Below, one piece after another: positions 17,337 to 25,249 of a stretch of DNA of 39,721 nucleotides; position 1 is the stretch's first letter, and each line of letters begins with the position of its first letter. The stretch is taken from NCBI GenBank assembly GCA_021820485.1, contig JAKADO010000019.1, forward strand, positions 1-39,721, in the 5' to 3' direction. The notes beneath the pieces were generated by a model. That model was given only the letters and a program-made list of their open reading frames with translations. It was not told where the DNA came from and searched no databases. The position numbers and the translations under genes were made by a program. Source of the DNA: Bacillota bacterium. GTDB taxonomy: Bacteria; Bacillota; Sulfobacillia; Sulfobacillales; Sulfobacillaceae.

Positions 17337-17639
17337 TCCCATGCCCCAAACTCACGAATCGTCTAATTGCCTTGGTTGACGCTGAATGCATCATTCCCGA
17401 CAGTGTCAAAAAGTTTGCACCCATCCGCGTGGTGCGCCTCCAACCAGAGACTGGGGCGGTTTTCATGGCAACAATACCCTTGCCGGTATTGGGAACGCCA
17501 ACCAGTCCATCAATTGCGGCCAAAGGGCCCCTTTTCTGAGGATCCTTTGGCCGTCCATGGCGAGTCTTTGGACCGTAGTATGCTGCATGCCGTAAAGCCG
17601 ATACTGTACACAAAATCGAAAATCTGGGGGGATTGCATC

Positions 17640-17915
17640 ATGGAGGTCGAGGCACTATGGTGGGCCGTCGTCTGCGGCGTGCTCGTTGATGAGTGGGGCT
17701 TTGATGCGCAGAACCTCCATCCTGACACCCCGCTGTTCACGGACAACGTCTCGAACTGGATGGATTGGGCCGAACTTTTGTTGGCGGTTGAGGACCGCAT
17801 AGACATGCCCTTGCCGCCCACCGTGGCTGCCGAGTTCCTGCAGTGCGGTGAAGACTTCTCGCGATGGCTTTCCGAGTTTGGACCTCCCAGAACCCGATTT
17901 TCGAAAGGGGCTTAA
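17640..17915 (+). CDS. Acyl-carrier-protein-like protein lacking the phosphopantetheine serine
   Basis: A 91-residue acidic protein that follows the ACP pattern. A first helix (residues 4-18) leads to LHPDTPLFTDNV, then NWMDWAELLLAVEDRIDMPLP, which aligns with DSLDxVELxxxLEExFxIxIP, and a last helix EFLQCGEDFSRWLSEF. At the position of the modified serine (DSL) the sequence is Asn39-Trp40-Met41, so it cannot carry 4'-phosphopantetheine there. It may be a structural or regulatory relative. The ATG follows GGGGG at eight bases. It heads a four-gene cluster; the next gene begins 57 bases later. Assignment to the fold is by pattern, not search. Confidence 0.6.
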   Translation: MEVEALWWAVVCGVLVDEWGFDAQNLHPDTPLFTDNVSNWMDWAELLLAVEDRIDMPLPPTVAAEFLQCGEDFSRWLSEFGPPRTRFSKGA

Positions 17916-17972
17916 GGGCCACAGCCCACAACATTCTGCAACGTTAAATTGATTTTTGGGGAGTGACGTTCC

Positions 17973-18590
17973 ATGGCAACCGTCTCGTCCGAAACCACCG
18001 CGACCAGGAAACGCAAGTCCTGGTCCGAAGAGTTGGTCATAAAAACCATTCAAACCCGCTACATGAACGGCAGCGCATTGAATCCGCAGGACCTGCAGCT
18101 TGAGGATTCCAGCCTCTTGGCCGCGGGGCGGCGCTATTTCGGTTCTTGGTCCAAGGCGCTTGAGGCTGCTCATGTTCCCCCGGTTCCGCGCCACTGGACG
18201 ATGCGCCACCGACGCGGCTATTGGACGCGTGACCTGCTTCTGGAAGAGATTCGGCGCCACGCGGCCCAGGGAGATCCCCTGTATGCGCATGCCATGCAGT
18301 CCATCGACAATTGTTTGGTGTCTGCCGCCACCTATCACTTTGGGTCCTGGGCGGAAGCCCTTGAGGCGGCGGGATTTGACGCGGATTCCATCCGTGCCAC
18401 CCGGAGGCACACAGCCGCCTCGGTCATCGAGCAAATTGGAAAGCTGTTGACCTCCGGCCAAGAGGTGGTGGAATCCACCGTGAGCCGCGACGACTACACA
18501 TTGTACCGCGCCGCCCAAAAGTACTTTGGCAGTTGGCAGAAAGCGGTCGAAAACACCCAAGCGCAGATGCACTTTCCGGGAGCGTCCTAA
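17973..18590 (+). CDS. Three-repeat protein (homing-endonuclease-associated repeats)
   Basis: A 205-residue protein made of three repeats of about 60 residues. Their endings are RRYFGSWSKALEAA (near residue 60), TYHFGSWAEALEAAG (near 125) and QKYFGSWQKAVENT (near 185). This [YH]FGSWxxALEAAG signature is the 'homing endonuclease associated repeat' seen in some HNH and group I intron nucleases, thought to bind DNA. No HNH or LAGLIDADG catalytic motif is present, so it is likely a DNA-binding protein without nuclease activity. The N-terminal 20 residues are basic (TRKRKSW). GGGGAG precedes the ATG. Its TAA overlaps the ATG of the dehydrogenase gene (TAATG), so translation is coupled. Confidence 0.7.
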   Translation: MATVSSETTATRKRKSWSEELVIKTIQTRYMNGSALNPQDLQLEDSSLLAAGRRYFGSWSKALEAAHVPPVPRHWTMRHRRGYWTRDLLLEEIRRHAAQGDPLYAHAMQSIDNCLVSAATYHFGSWAEALEAAGFDADSIRATRRHTAASVIEQIGKLLTSGQEVVESTVSRDDYTLYRAAQKYFGSWQKAVENTQAQMHFPGAS

Positions 18591-19858
18591 TGACGGAGAC
18601 ACCCGCGGTGTCTATGGGACCTGAAAAGGATGCCGATACCTATTTGGGGCTGGAATACCGTGTCAGCCTCGCCCGCTTGGCGCTCCAGCAGCTCAGCCCG
18701 TCACGGGCACTTTCATGGGGCGTGAAATCCTTGCGCATGCGCGAGGCGCCAAATCCGTCGGTCGAGTCATCCGACTGGACGGCTGTCAAACCCAGCTTGT
18801 CCGGGATTTGCGGTTCCGACCTCAGCCTTCTAAGGGGTTCGAGTTCCCCATATTTGGCACCACTGGTGTCGCTCCCGGCCGTCCTCGGACACGAGATCGT
18901 AGGTCGAATCGACAGCCCCTCGGCTCCATGGCCGGTCGGTACGCGAGTCGTCATCGATCCTTCGCTGGCCTGTTCAGCCCGGGGGCTGCCGCCATGCCCA
19001 GCCTGCCAACGCGGCGAACCTGATGAATGCGAATCGAGGGCGGATGCCCAGTTGGGCCCCGGCCTCTTGATCGGCTACCACCACATGCTGCCGGGAGGTT
19101 GGTCTAACCGCTTGTGGGCACCGACCTCGCAGGTCATCCCCATCCCAGATGAGCTGGGCGATCGCCGTGCCGTACTCGCTGAACCAGCCAGCATTGTCGC
19201 AGAGGGGCTGTCGCGCCTGCAATGGGATCGCGTGACAACCATCCTCGTCATCGGAGCGGGAGCGATTGGACTCCTGACGACCTGGCTTGCCCACGCCCAG
19301 CACCCGCATGCCGCAGTGTTTGTACGTGCCCGTCATCCTCACCAGTCCCGGCTTGCGATGGAATTGGGCGCGTCAAGGGTTTTTGATGCGGGCGGCGACC
19401 GCGAGTTCGTGCTTAGCCCTGAACTCGATGCGCTCGCCGGACGGTCATTGCCGAGCTCATTTGGCGGATGGCCATTTCGTACCGGCGGATTCGACGCGGT
19501 CATCGATAGTGTCGGTACGGAGGACTCGCTGTATCAGGCATTTACCCTCACCCGGCCGGGAGGCCAAATGCTGCTCTTGGGGGGCGCTGGGCGCGTCCGC
19601 ACGGACTTGACCCCGTTATGGAGCCGCCGCATCACGTTGCTGGGCTCTTTCGGATACGGCCATCACCCCTTTTCGCCGGCCAAGCAGACGTTCCATGACA
19701 TCATTGCCCTTCTGGGCGAGAGTCACGCACCCGTCGAACGGATCGTCAGCCACATCGTACCCTTAATAAATTTCCGTGAGGCGTTCGACATTCTCAACAA
19801 CCGAAAGACCGGGGCCATCAAGGTGGCATTCAGCAATGGCTTTGACATCGAAACCTAG
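18590..19858 (+). CDS. Zinc-dependent alcohol dehydrogenase (MDR family)
   Basis: A 422-residue medium-chain dehydrogenase, about 60 residues longer than usual because of an N-terminal extension (residues 1-45). Catalytic-zinc residues are visible in SGICGSDL (Cys) and GHEIVG (His, Glu). The structural zinc lobe has four cysteines in CSARGLPPCPACQRGEPDEC. The Rossmann motif is VIGAGAIGLL. The late segment GGFDAVIDSVGTEDSL and FREAFDILNNRKTGAIKVAF complete the pattern, with NAD(P) binding expected. The substrate is unknown; the next gene suggests a sugar or hydroxy-acid. The ATG overlaps the preceding stop codon and GGGAG is seven bases upstream. The extension has no recognisable domain. Confidence 0.85.
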   Translation: MTETPAVSMGPEKDADTYLGLEYRVSLARLALQQLSPSRALSWGVKSLRMREAPNPSVESSDWTAVKPSLSGICGSDLSLLRGSSSPYLAPLVSLPAVLGHEIVGRIDSPSAPWPVGTRVVIDPSLACSARGLPPCPACQRGEPDECESRADAQLGPGLLIGYHHMLPGGWSNRLWAPTSQVIPIPDELGDRRAVLAEPASIVAEGLSRLQWDRVTTILVIGAGAIGLLTTWLAHAQHPHAAVFVRARHPHQSRLAMELGASRVFDAGGDREFVLSPELDALAGRSLPSSFGGWPFRTGGFDAVIDSVGTEDSLYQAFTLTRPGGQMLLLGGAGRVRTDLTPLWSRRITLLGSFGYGHHPFSPAKQTFHDIIALLGESHAPVERIVSHIVPLINFREAFDILNNRKTGAIKVAFSNGFDIET

Positions 19859-19920
19859 CTGCCCCAACAGTGCAAGTCCACGAGCGCGGTATCGAGCTCT
19901 TAACTGAGGAGGTATTTAGC

Positions 19921-20988
19921 ATGTTGTTTGGATTTAGCGGCGACGCGATGTCGCCTTGGTTATCCGAAATGCAAGAGGATTTACGTTTGGTGATGGAAGA
20001 GCATGGCCATCAGGAAACCGACCAACTGCAGGACGCTGGACTGGTTTTCCACGCTGTCTCGCCGAACCGCCCACGCCCTTTTCGGCGCCAATCCCAAGCT
20101 ACCTTTGTGGTAGGATTGGTGCCCTTTGAAACGCGGATCGACAAATCACTGGCGCAACTCTATCCGCTCTTGGTACGCTCGCTGTCCAATCTCATCATTG
20201 GCGGTTCCGACGGAGACTCAGCCATCCACCTTGTTACACCGGAATTGGGCAATTACGCGGTCGAACGGGCTTCCCTCAACTGGCGCGATGCGCTCTACGA
20301 CCGGATTGCCCCGCTTGCTACGTCCCACCTCGTGATTGACAACATCTTTGATCCCGACTTGCCCGAACCGCTATGGGAAGGCACGCAAGTCACACGCGAA
20401 ATGCGTGACGCGAGTCGGACATTGGCGTCCTGGGCTCTCTTTCCGGCCCCCTATCCCGTCGCAGACCTATTGCCCGCTGAAGACTACCGCCACCTGCAAA
20501 AGGTGTTCGGCATTGGTGGTCTCAGCTACGGCAACCTCAGTGCCCGCCATGAGGGCGACCTCTTTTGGATGTCCGCCAGCGGGGTCGACAAAGGAAAGAT
20601 CGGCACCGTTAGCCGTGACATCCTCTTGGTCAAGGGCTATGACGAGTCCGAGCGTGCCATTCGCCTGTCGGTGGCCCCCAATGCTCAGCCATTGCGGGTA
20701 TCGGTCGACGCCGTCGAGCACTGGGGCATTTATCGCAAGCACCCCGAAATCGGCGCCTTGATCCACATTCATGCCTGGGTTGACGGCATTCCCAGCACCA
20801 CCATCAATTACCCCTGCGGCACCGTGGAAATGGGCGAAGCCATGTCTGAACTGCTGGATCAGGATCCCCACCCGGAACGCACCATCATTGGACTGCGCAA
20901 TCACGGCATCACCGCGACCGGCCCGAATTTTCCCGATATCTTGAGCCGCCTCGAAGGCCATGTGAAGTCGCAAGTCCCCATGCAATAG
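19921..20988 (+). CDS. Class II aldolase/adducin-like protein with an extra N-terminal domain
   Basis: A 355-residue protein. The C-terminal part (from about residue 185) is a class II aldolase/adducin domain: LSYGNLSARHEGDLFWMSASGVDKG is the usual substrate loop, IHIHAW supplies two zinc histidines, and GLRNHGITATG supplies the late histidine. The N-terminal 180 residues do not match anything I recognise; they contain FVVGLVPFETRIDKSLAQLYPLLVRSLSNLIIGG. Enzymes of this family are zinc aldolases or epimerases acting on phosphorylated sugars; the substrate here is unknown. GAGGAGGT precedes the ATG at seven bases. The gap to the dehydrogenase is 62 bases and a strong terminator follows at 21005. 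Confidence 0.8.
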   Translation: MLFGFSGDAMSPWLSEMQEDLRLVMEEHGHQETDQLQDAGLVFHAVSPNRPRPFRRQSQATFVVGLVPFETRIDKSLAQLYPLLVRSLSNLIIGGSDGDSAIHLVTPELGNYAVERASLNWRDALYDRIAPLATSHLVIDNIFDPDLPEPLWEGTQVTREMRDASRTLASWALFPAPYPVADLLPAEDYRHLQKVFGIGGLSYGNLSARHEGDLFWMSASGVDKGKIGTVSRDILLVKGYDESERAIRLSVAPNAQPLRVSVDAVEHWGIYRKHPEIGALIHIHAWVDGIPSTTINYPCGTVEMGEAMSELLDQDPHPERTIIGLRNHGITATGPNFPDILSRLEGHVKSQVPMQ

Positions 20989-21004
20989 CAAAAAACGCTA
21001 TGGC

Positions 21005-21040
21005 AAAGCGGGGTTGCTCTCAAAAGGGCAGCCCCGCTTT
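21005..21040 (+). terminator. Rho-independent terminator after the aldolase gene
   Basis: AAAGCGGGG-TTGC and GGCA-GCCCCGCTTT form a stem of about 13 base pairs with one G-U pair and a short loop. It ends the four-gene cluster 17 bases after the stop codon. Confidence 0.8.
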
Positions 21041-21276
21041 GTTCTGCAAATCTTCCGCGCACAGCCCCATCAGTGAAGGTTTTGGAACGAACGGACGTTT
21101 TAAACGGAACGATGGACCGTCGCTTGATCGATTTCTGAGTACGATACTAAGATTCAAGGACGACCGTCCTGCCAATCCGGACTGGGGTCTCGTATACCGC
21201 GCTCGGACACGCCTTCAGTTGGCGCGATTGAAATCAACCTTGCCTTGTATGGTGAGGTATGGAAGGAGTGGAATTC

Positions 21277-22422
21277 ATGGCCAAAACAGTGATATTGGGC
21301 TCGGGATTTGCGGGGCTGACAGCCGCAGTCCGCTTGAAACGACGTCTGCGGGGCGAAGATCATGAGATTCTCGTCATTGACCGGAGCACCACCTTCGTGT
21401 ATCGACCGTCACTGGTGTTGGTCGCGTTTGGCCATAAGCCAGTTCGCGATGTAACCTTTGACCTCACGGCCACCTATCGCCGCTTGCGGATTCCGTTCCT
21501 TCACACGGAAGTTCAAGAGGTGGATCCCGAATCAAAAACAGTGGTGACCTCGACTGGACCAATCGCCTACGATAAGCTCATCGTGGCCATGGGAGAAAAG
21601 CTGGCGGTTGAGGAAGTGCCTGGCATGGCCGATTATGGGCACAATGTGTGCAGCCTCTCCGGGGCTATCCGCCTCCGGGAGGCATTGAAAACGTGGTCTG
21701 GCGGGCCCGCAGTGATCGGATGGTCCCAGTTCGTGCAAACCGGCGGGCCTGCCTTTGAGGTCGCTGTGGAATTGCGCCGATGGATGACGAAACGGGGATG
21801 GGGCACGCCGATTCACTTCATAGATCCCCTGCCAAAGATTTGGGCTCCCGCTGGTTCCGCGGCCAGCACGTTCATGCAGCAGCTGTTTGATGATCGAAAT
21901 ATTGTTCGCCACGGACCGGTGCAAGTGCAGGCGGTGGAACGTGATCGCGTGGTGCTTACCAACGGCGACGTGTTGCCGTCAACATTAACCATTGTTACCC
22001 CACCATTTCGCGGTGTGGAGGCCCAACGTTCCCTAGCCGGAACCAATAAACGCGATTGGTTGGAAACGGGCCGTGACATGCAGTCCGTGCAGTTTCCCGA
22101 CATCTATGTGGCGGGCAGTGCCACGGCCTTCGAAGGGCCTAAGCAAGCCCACACGGCCATGCTGCAGGCTGAAGTGGCCGTGGACAATCTGGCAGCCGAT
22201 CTTCACCATGCGGCAGACGCGCGGCGTCAGTATGCCCACGAAATGAGCTGCGTATTGGATTTGGGGCAAGGACAGGGTCTCTTCGTCAAGAAATCTCTCT
22301 GGACAGATGAGCATCAAGTGGCTCGCGTGGGCCGTCAATGGCCGGTAGCGAAGGCAGCGCTGGCGTATGCCTACGTCAAAACGCCTGTGTTCAAGCGATG
22401 GGGATTCTCCGTTCCGCAATAG
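21277..22422 (+). CDS. SQR/NDH-2-like FAD-dependent oxidoreductase (second copy)
   Basis: A 381-residue flavoprotein of the same superfamily as the gene at 9589, but clearly divergent. It starts MAKTVILGSGFAGLTAAVRL, a standard GxGxxG Rossmann loop. IYVAGSATAFEGPKQAHTA is the second FAD contact. Where SQRs have CxGAP for the redox cysteine this protein has QTGGP, so the classic cysteine is missing; cysteines remain at about 125 and in MSCVLD near the C-terminus. It may be an NADH:quinone reductase or a non-sulfide relative. AAGGAG precedes the ATG at eight bases; an upstream ATG six codons earlier overlaps this site. It is a single gene between two terminators. Confidence 0.8.
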   Translation: MAKTVILGSGFAGLTAAVRLKRRLRGEDHEILVIDRSTTFVYRPSLVLVAFGHKPVRDVTFDLTATYRRLRIPFLHTEVQEVDPESKTVVTSTGPIAYDKLIVAMGEKLAVEEVPGMADYGHNVCSLSGAIRLREALKTWSGGPAVIGWSQFVQTGGPAFEVAVELRRWMTKRGWGTPIHFIDPLPKIWAPAGSAASTFMQQLFDDRNIVRHGPVQVQAVERDRVVLTNGDVLPSTLTIVTPPFRGVEAQRSLAGTNKRDWLETGRDMQSVQFPDIYVAGSATAFEGPKQAHTAMLQAEVAVDNLAADLHHAADARRQYAHEMSCVLDLGQGQGLFVKKSLWTDEHQVARVGRQWPVAKAALAYAYVKTPVFKRWGFSVPQ

Positions 22423-22449
22423 CGCGGCCGGAAAGAGCCTGTGACCAAG

Positions 22450-22487
22450 AAGAGGCTGTCTCCTCCACCGAGGGGGCAGCCTCTTTT
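22450..22487. terminator. Bidirectional terminator between the flavoprotein and the HemY-like gene
   Basis: AAGAGGCTG and CAGCCTCTT form a nine-base-pair perfect stem around an 18-base loop (22450-22485), followed by TT on the plus strand and preceded by AAG on the other. Its position between two convergent genes fits bidirectional termination. Confidence 0.75.
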
Positions 22488-22521
22488 CTGTTGAACCACA
22501 TTAGCTTTCGTGCGTTATTGC

Positions 22522-23583
22522 CTAAACTTGCGTGGATGTTCGCAGCCACCCGACCAGGTGGTCCGCCTCTTCAAACGCTAGGCGCACGCAATCGGAAAGA
22601 CCGGGACCCTCGAGGTAGGGGCCGAGCAACGACCAATACGGCTGGCCATCCATAGCCATCCGCCGTGTCCCCGCCACGAACCCGGGCGGCATGGACGGAA
22701 TCGCCGCCTCATAGCGCGAAAGCGTCGTCCACAGCGGTGCCGGATGGGATTCTACAATTGACGTCAGGGCTCGTTCGTGCTGTTGAAGGATTTCTTGGTC
22801 GGTCCAATGTTGCGGGTCGGGCCCAGGTGGACCCCAGAAAGTACGGGCTAGAACCACGTCGTCACTGCTTCGGTACGGCCATTTCACATTTAGCCAGGTA
22901 CAGGCCGTCAACCCATAGCCCGTCTCCGGAGAGACCATGAATCCCGTGTGGTTGATTAAGCCGCTTGATCCAAAGCTTCCCTTGGCGTATACCGCCCCCA
23001 CCACCGCACGAGGATGGTACTGCACGTCTTTGAGCCACGGCATCTCGGAGTCCATGATGCGGGCCACTTCCCAGGCGGGAACGGCCATGATTAGCGCATG
23101 ATAGGGTCCTGCAACCACGCGGGAGCCATCCACGAACCATTCCATTCCCCGTCGCGTCACCTTGACAACCCGAAACTGCGTATACACGGCGGTATGGCGC
23201 AGGCGGTCTCCCAATGTTGCCGGCAACAACTCCAATCCGCCATCAAGCGTGTACGAACGCACTTCGGTACTAGGAAAGTCATGCCACCCATCGCCCCGAA
23301 GCCACAGCGGCGGCTTGGCTTCCGCGTTCACCGGCAGCAACTGGCTCTGAAGTCCCAACTGCCGACACAGGTCCACTACGCCGCCCGGCTTATCCACCAT
23401 GCTGTCGGGGCCCATTTCCACCACCGCCTCATGCCACCGCGCTGTTCGAATCACGCCCCCGATGGCATCACGCGCCTCAAAAAGATCTATGCTGGGAGGT
23501 GTTCCACCCCAATCCTGCTGTTCCAAGGCATAGGCCGCCGCCAAACCCGAAATTCCTGCGCCGACAATCGCGATGCGTATCAT
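22522..23583 (-). CDS. Protoporphyrinogen-oxidase (HemY)-like protein missing the middle domain
   Basis: A 353-residue FAD-dependent amine-oxidase-fold protein. It begins with IRIAIVGAGISGLAAAYALE and has IDLFEARDAIGGVIRT and EMGPDSM, the standard N-terminal FAD blocks of coproporphyrinogen/protoporphyrinogen oxidases. After GDGWHDFPSTEV the sequence jumps to SYTLDGGLELLPATLGDRL, the block that in HemY proteins comes after a domain of about 100 residues. That middle domain, which shapes the tetrapyrrole pocket, is absent, which explains the length (usually about 450-480). The end is normal. The frame is unbroken and AAGGAGGG precedes the ATG, so this is a real protein, but its substrate may differ. 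Confidence 0.72.
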   Translation of the reverse strand: MIRIAIVGAGISGLAAAYALEQQDWGGTPPSIDLFEARDAIGGVIRTARWHEAVVEMGPDSMVDKPGGVVDLCRQLGLQSQLLPVNAEAKPPLWLRGDGWHDFPSTEVRSYTLDGGLELLPATLGDRLRHTAVYTQFRVVKVTRRGMEWFVDGSRVVAGPYHALIMAVPAWEVARIMDSEMPWLKDVQYHPRAVVGAVYAKGSFGSSGLINHTGFMVSPETGYGLTACTWLNVKWPYRSSDDVVLARTFWGPPGPDPQHWTDQEILQQHERALTSIVESHPAPLWTTLSRYEAAIPSMPPGFVAGTRRMAMDGQPYWSLLGPYLEGPGLSDCVRLAFEEADHLVGWLRTSTQV

Positions 23584-23855
23584 CCTGGCCCTCCTTCAAG
23601 GTGCTGTCGACCCTAATGGTCACAAAACGCGGCAGTCGTTACCTATGGTCCTTGGATCCTACTTCCCTTGTCCGTCCGGTCCATCGCCCATGCATAGCAT
23701 GCCGCCGACAGCTCTCGCTAATCGCAGGCAGAATGGCCTTTTGCCATCCGATTTCCGCCCATGACGCCCTTTCACAATGGGCCGTAAGGCCCTCTTCCAT
23801 TCCCATGAGACGCCGTACGATTGAGGCAACCGGTACGACAAAGGAGATGTCCGGC

Positions 23856-24365
23856 ATGGGGGCCCGATACGTGGTATTGGCGACGGACGGTTCCGTCAAT
23901 GCCTTGAAAGCCGCCGCATGGGTGGATGAACACTTGGCCGGCTGCCACGTGCGGCTGGGGTTGGTGTCCGTTGCAGGCGTGTCCTCGTTCGACGACGCGC
24001 GCTTGGCCCATGGCATCACGTTCAACGAAGATTGGGCCAATTCCCGGGTGCTGGAAGAAGCCTGGTCCCACGCGAGGCAGCGCGCCGAACAGGCTCTCCA
24101 CCAAACCGCACAGGTGTTTCAACACCTCACCGTGGATTCGGCCACCGTACTGGAGAGCACTGGGCCGGCGGCAGCTATCGTCCACTTCGCCCGCGACCAC
24201 CATGCGGATGCCATCGTTGTTGGACGCCGCGGCCATACGTCAATTGGCGCCTTGCTCGGCAGTGTGTCATTCGCCATTGTGCAGCAGTCGCCAATCCCTG
24301 TCACCATCGTCGGCTCCTATCCCATTTGGGACGATACGGCCACCCACATTGTCAAGGAAGGATGA
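23856..24365 (+). CDS. Universal stress protein (first of a tandem pair)
   Basis: A 169-residue UspA-fold protein. It begins MGARYVVLATDGSVNALKAA with the usual aspartate of strand 1. The ATP-binding end is GRRGHTSIGALLGSVS, a GxxG-x8-GS motif (many family members have x9), then QQSPIPVTIV. The middle has ADAIVVGRRG. A role in stress tolerance with ATP or other nucleotide binding is typical. The ATG at 23856 has AAAGGAG nine bases upstream; another ATG three codons earlier is too close to it. The next USP gene begins six bases after its stop. Confidence 0.85.
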   Translation: MGARYVVLATDGSVNALKAAAWVDEHLAGCHVRLGLVSVAGVSSFDDARLAHGITFNEDWANSRVLEEAWSHARQRAEQALHQTAQVFQHLTVDSATVLESTGPAAAIVHFARDHHADAIVVGRRGHTSIGALLGSVSFAIVQQSPIPVTIVGSYPIWDDTATHIVKEG

Positions 24366-24371
24366 AAGGCC

Positions 24372-24785
24372 ATGGCCCTGTCCGTCTTGTTGCCCACGGA
24401 TGGCTCCCCCTCGGCGTTGCATGCCGCCGATTGGCTGAACGATACCGCCAATCCGGATAAGGTCGAGGTAACGCTCATGTACGTCATCGCGCCTCGTATG
24501 GAACTGGGGATGGAACGATTCTTCACGGACGCCCGCCTCGACTCACTCCGCATTCTCGAAGAGACCGAAAGTCGATTGACGCGGCATCGGACCTTGCACA
24601 AGGTCACCGCATTGGGAATGCCTGCTGAAGAAATCATCCGCTATGCCATTGACCACGACATCGGGGCCATAGTGATGGGACGCCGCGGCGACGTCAAGGT
24701 CGGCCATTGGATTGGCAGCGTGTCCTTCGGCGTGTTCCAACGCTGCCCAGTACCGGTCACCATCATTGAACCGGATCCCGAATGA
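24372..24785 (+). CDS. Universal stress protein (second of a tandem pair)
   Basis: A 137-residue UspA-fold protein. MALSVLLPTDGSPSALHAADWL is the first strand and helix, IGAIVMGRRGDVKVGHWIGSVSFGVFQRCPVPVTIIEP is the GxxG-x8-GS nucleotide-binding end. It belongs to the same subfamily as the neighbouring 169-residue protein and the one at 26917, with the same 8-residue spacing in the loop. It lies six bases after the first USP gene, so co-transcription is near certain; its ribosome-binding site (GAAAGG) is weak and may rely on coupling. A small membrane-protein gene follows 35 bases later. Confidence 0.85.
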   Translation: MALSVLLPTDGSPSALHAADWLNDTANPDKVEVTLMYVIAPRMELGMERFFTDARLDSLRILEETESRLTRHRTLHKVTALGMPAEEIIRYAIDHDIGAIVMGRRGDVKVGHWIGSVSFGVFQRCPVPVTIIEPDPE

Positions 24786-24820
24786 TCGGTGATGAAGCGT
24801 CTCAAAGGAGGCTTTCGCTC

Positions 24821-25168
24821 ATGTCTATTCCCACAGCAGCTGCTGCTCCAAGCCTGGAAGGACTCTTATGGGGTTTGGGGCTTATCGTCCTGATTGGCGC
24901 CTTTGTCGGGGTCAGTGTGCTTATCGACAAACGAAGATTGCCCGCTGAGACGCGAAAGACGCCAACCAAGGCCATCCACGTTCCACATCGGAGCGGCCCC
25001 GTCATTGTCTTTCCCACGCGGATGATCCGTCTTTGGTGCCGCTTCCAGTTGTTCCGGCAAGGACGAACGCATCTCACCAGTTCCACCCGCCACCGCCACC
25101 GGGCGATCCGGCTTGCTAGACGGCCGGATCTTTTGCACAGTACCCATGCAGGCCCGCGTGACGCGTAA
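24821..25168 (+). CDS. Small single-pass membrane protein, unknown
   Basis: A predicted 115-residue protein with one membrane segment near residues 10-33 (LEGLLWGLGLIVLIGAFVGVSVLI), followed by a basic cytoplasmic tail. AAAGGAGG lies nine bases before the ATG. The last 75 residues in this frame look atypical (many Arg, Thr, Ser). A frame shifted relative to it reads PSLVPLPVVPARTNASHQ and a proline run to a TAG at 25117, which looks at least as natural, so an indel near 24960-25000 is possible. It follows the two USP genes and is probably co-transcribed. Not recognised as a named family. Confidence 0.45.
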   Translation: MSIPTAAAAPSLEGLLWGLGLIVLIGAFVGVSVLIDKRRLPAETRKTPTKAIHVPHRSGPVIVFPTRMIRLWCRFQLFRQGRTHLTSSTRHRHRAIRLARRPDLLHSTHAGPRDA

Positions 25169-25202
25169 AGCCTGCCCCGCAAAATTTCATGAGCGCTCCA
25201 TG

Positions 25203-25235
25203 AAAAAACGCGCCCCGGGGACGATTGGGGTGCGT
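25203..25235 (-). terminator. Terminator after the response regulator gene
   Basis: GCGCCCC and GGGGTGC (with flanking AC/GT) form a nine-base-pair stem with one G-U pair, and on the minus strand it is followed by a run of six T. A second hairpin (TTTCATG / CATGAAA) lies just beyond at about 25186-25206. Confidence 0.75.
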
Positions 25236-25249
25236 GTTCATTCGTCTCA

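Noticed and set aside
17655..18602. 315-codon minus-strand open frame across the ACP-like and repeat genes
   Set aside because: It is opposite two genes with better starts and motifs; composition looks like antisense.
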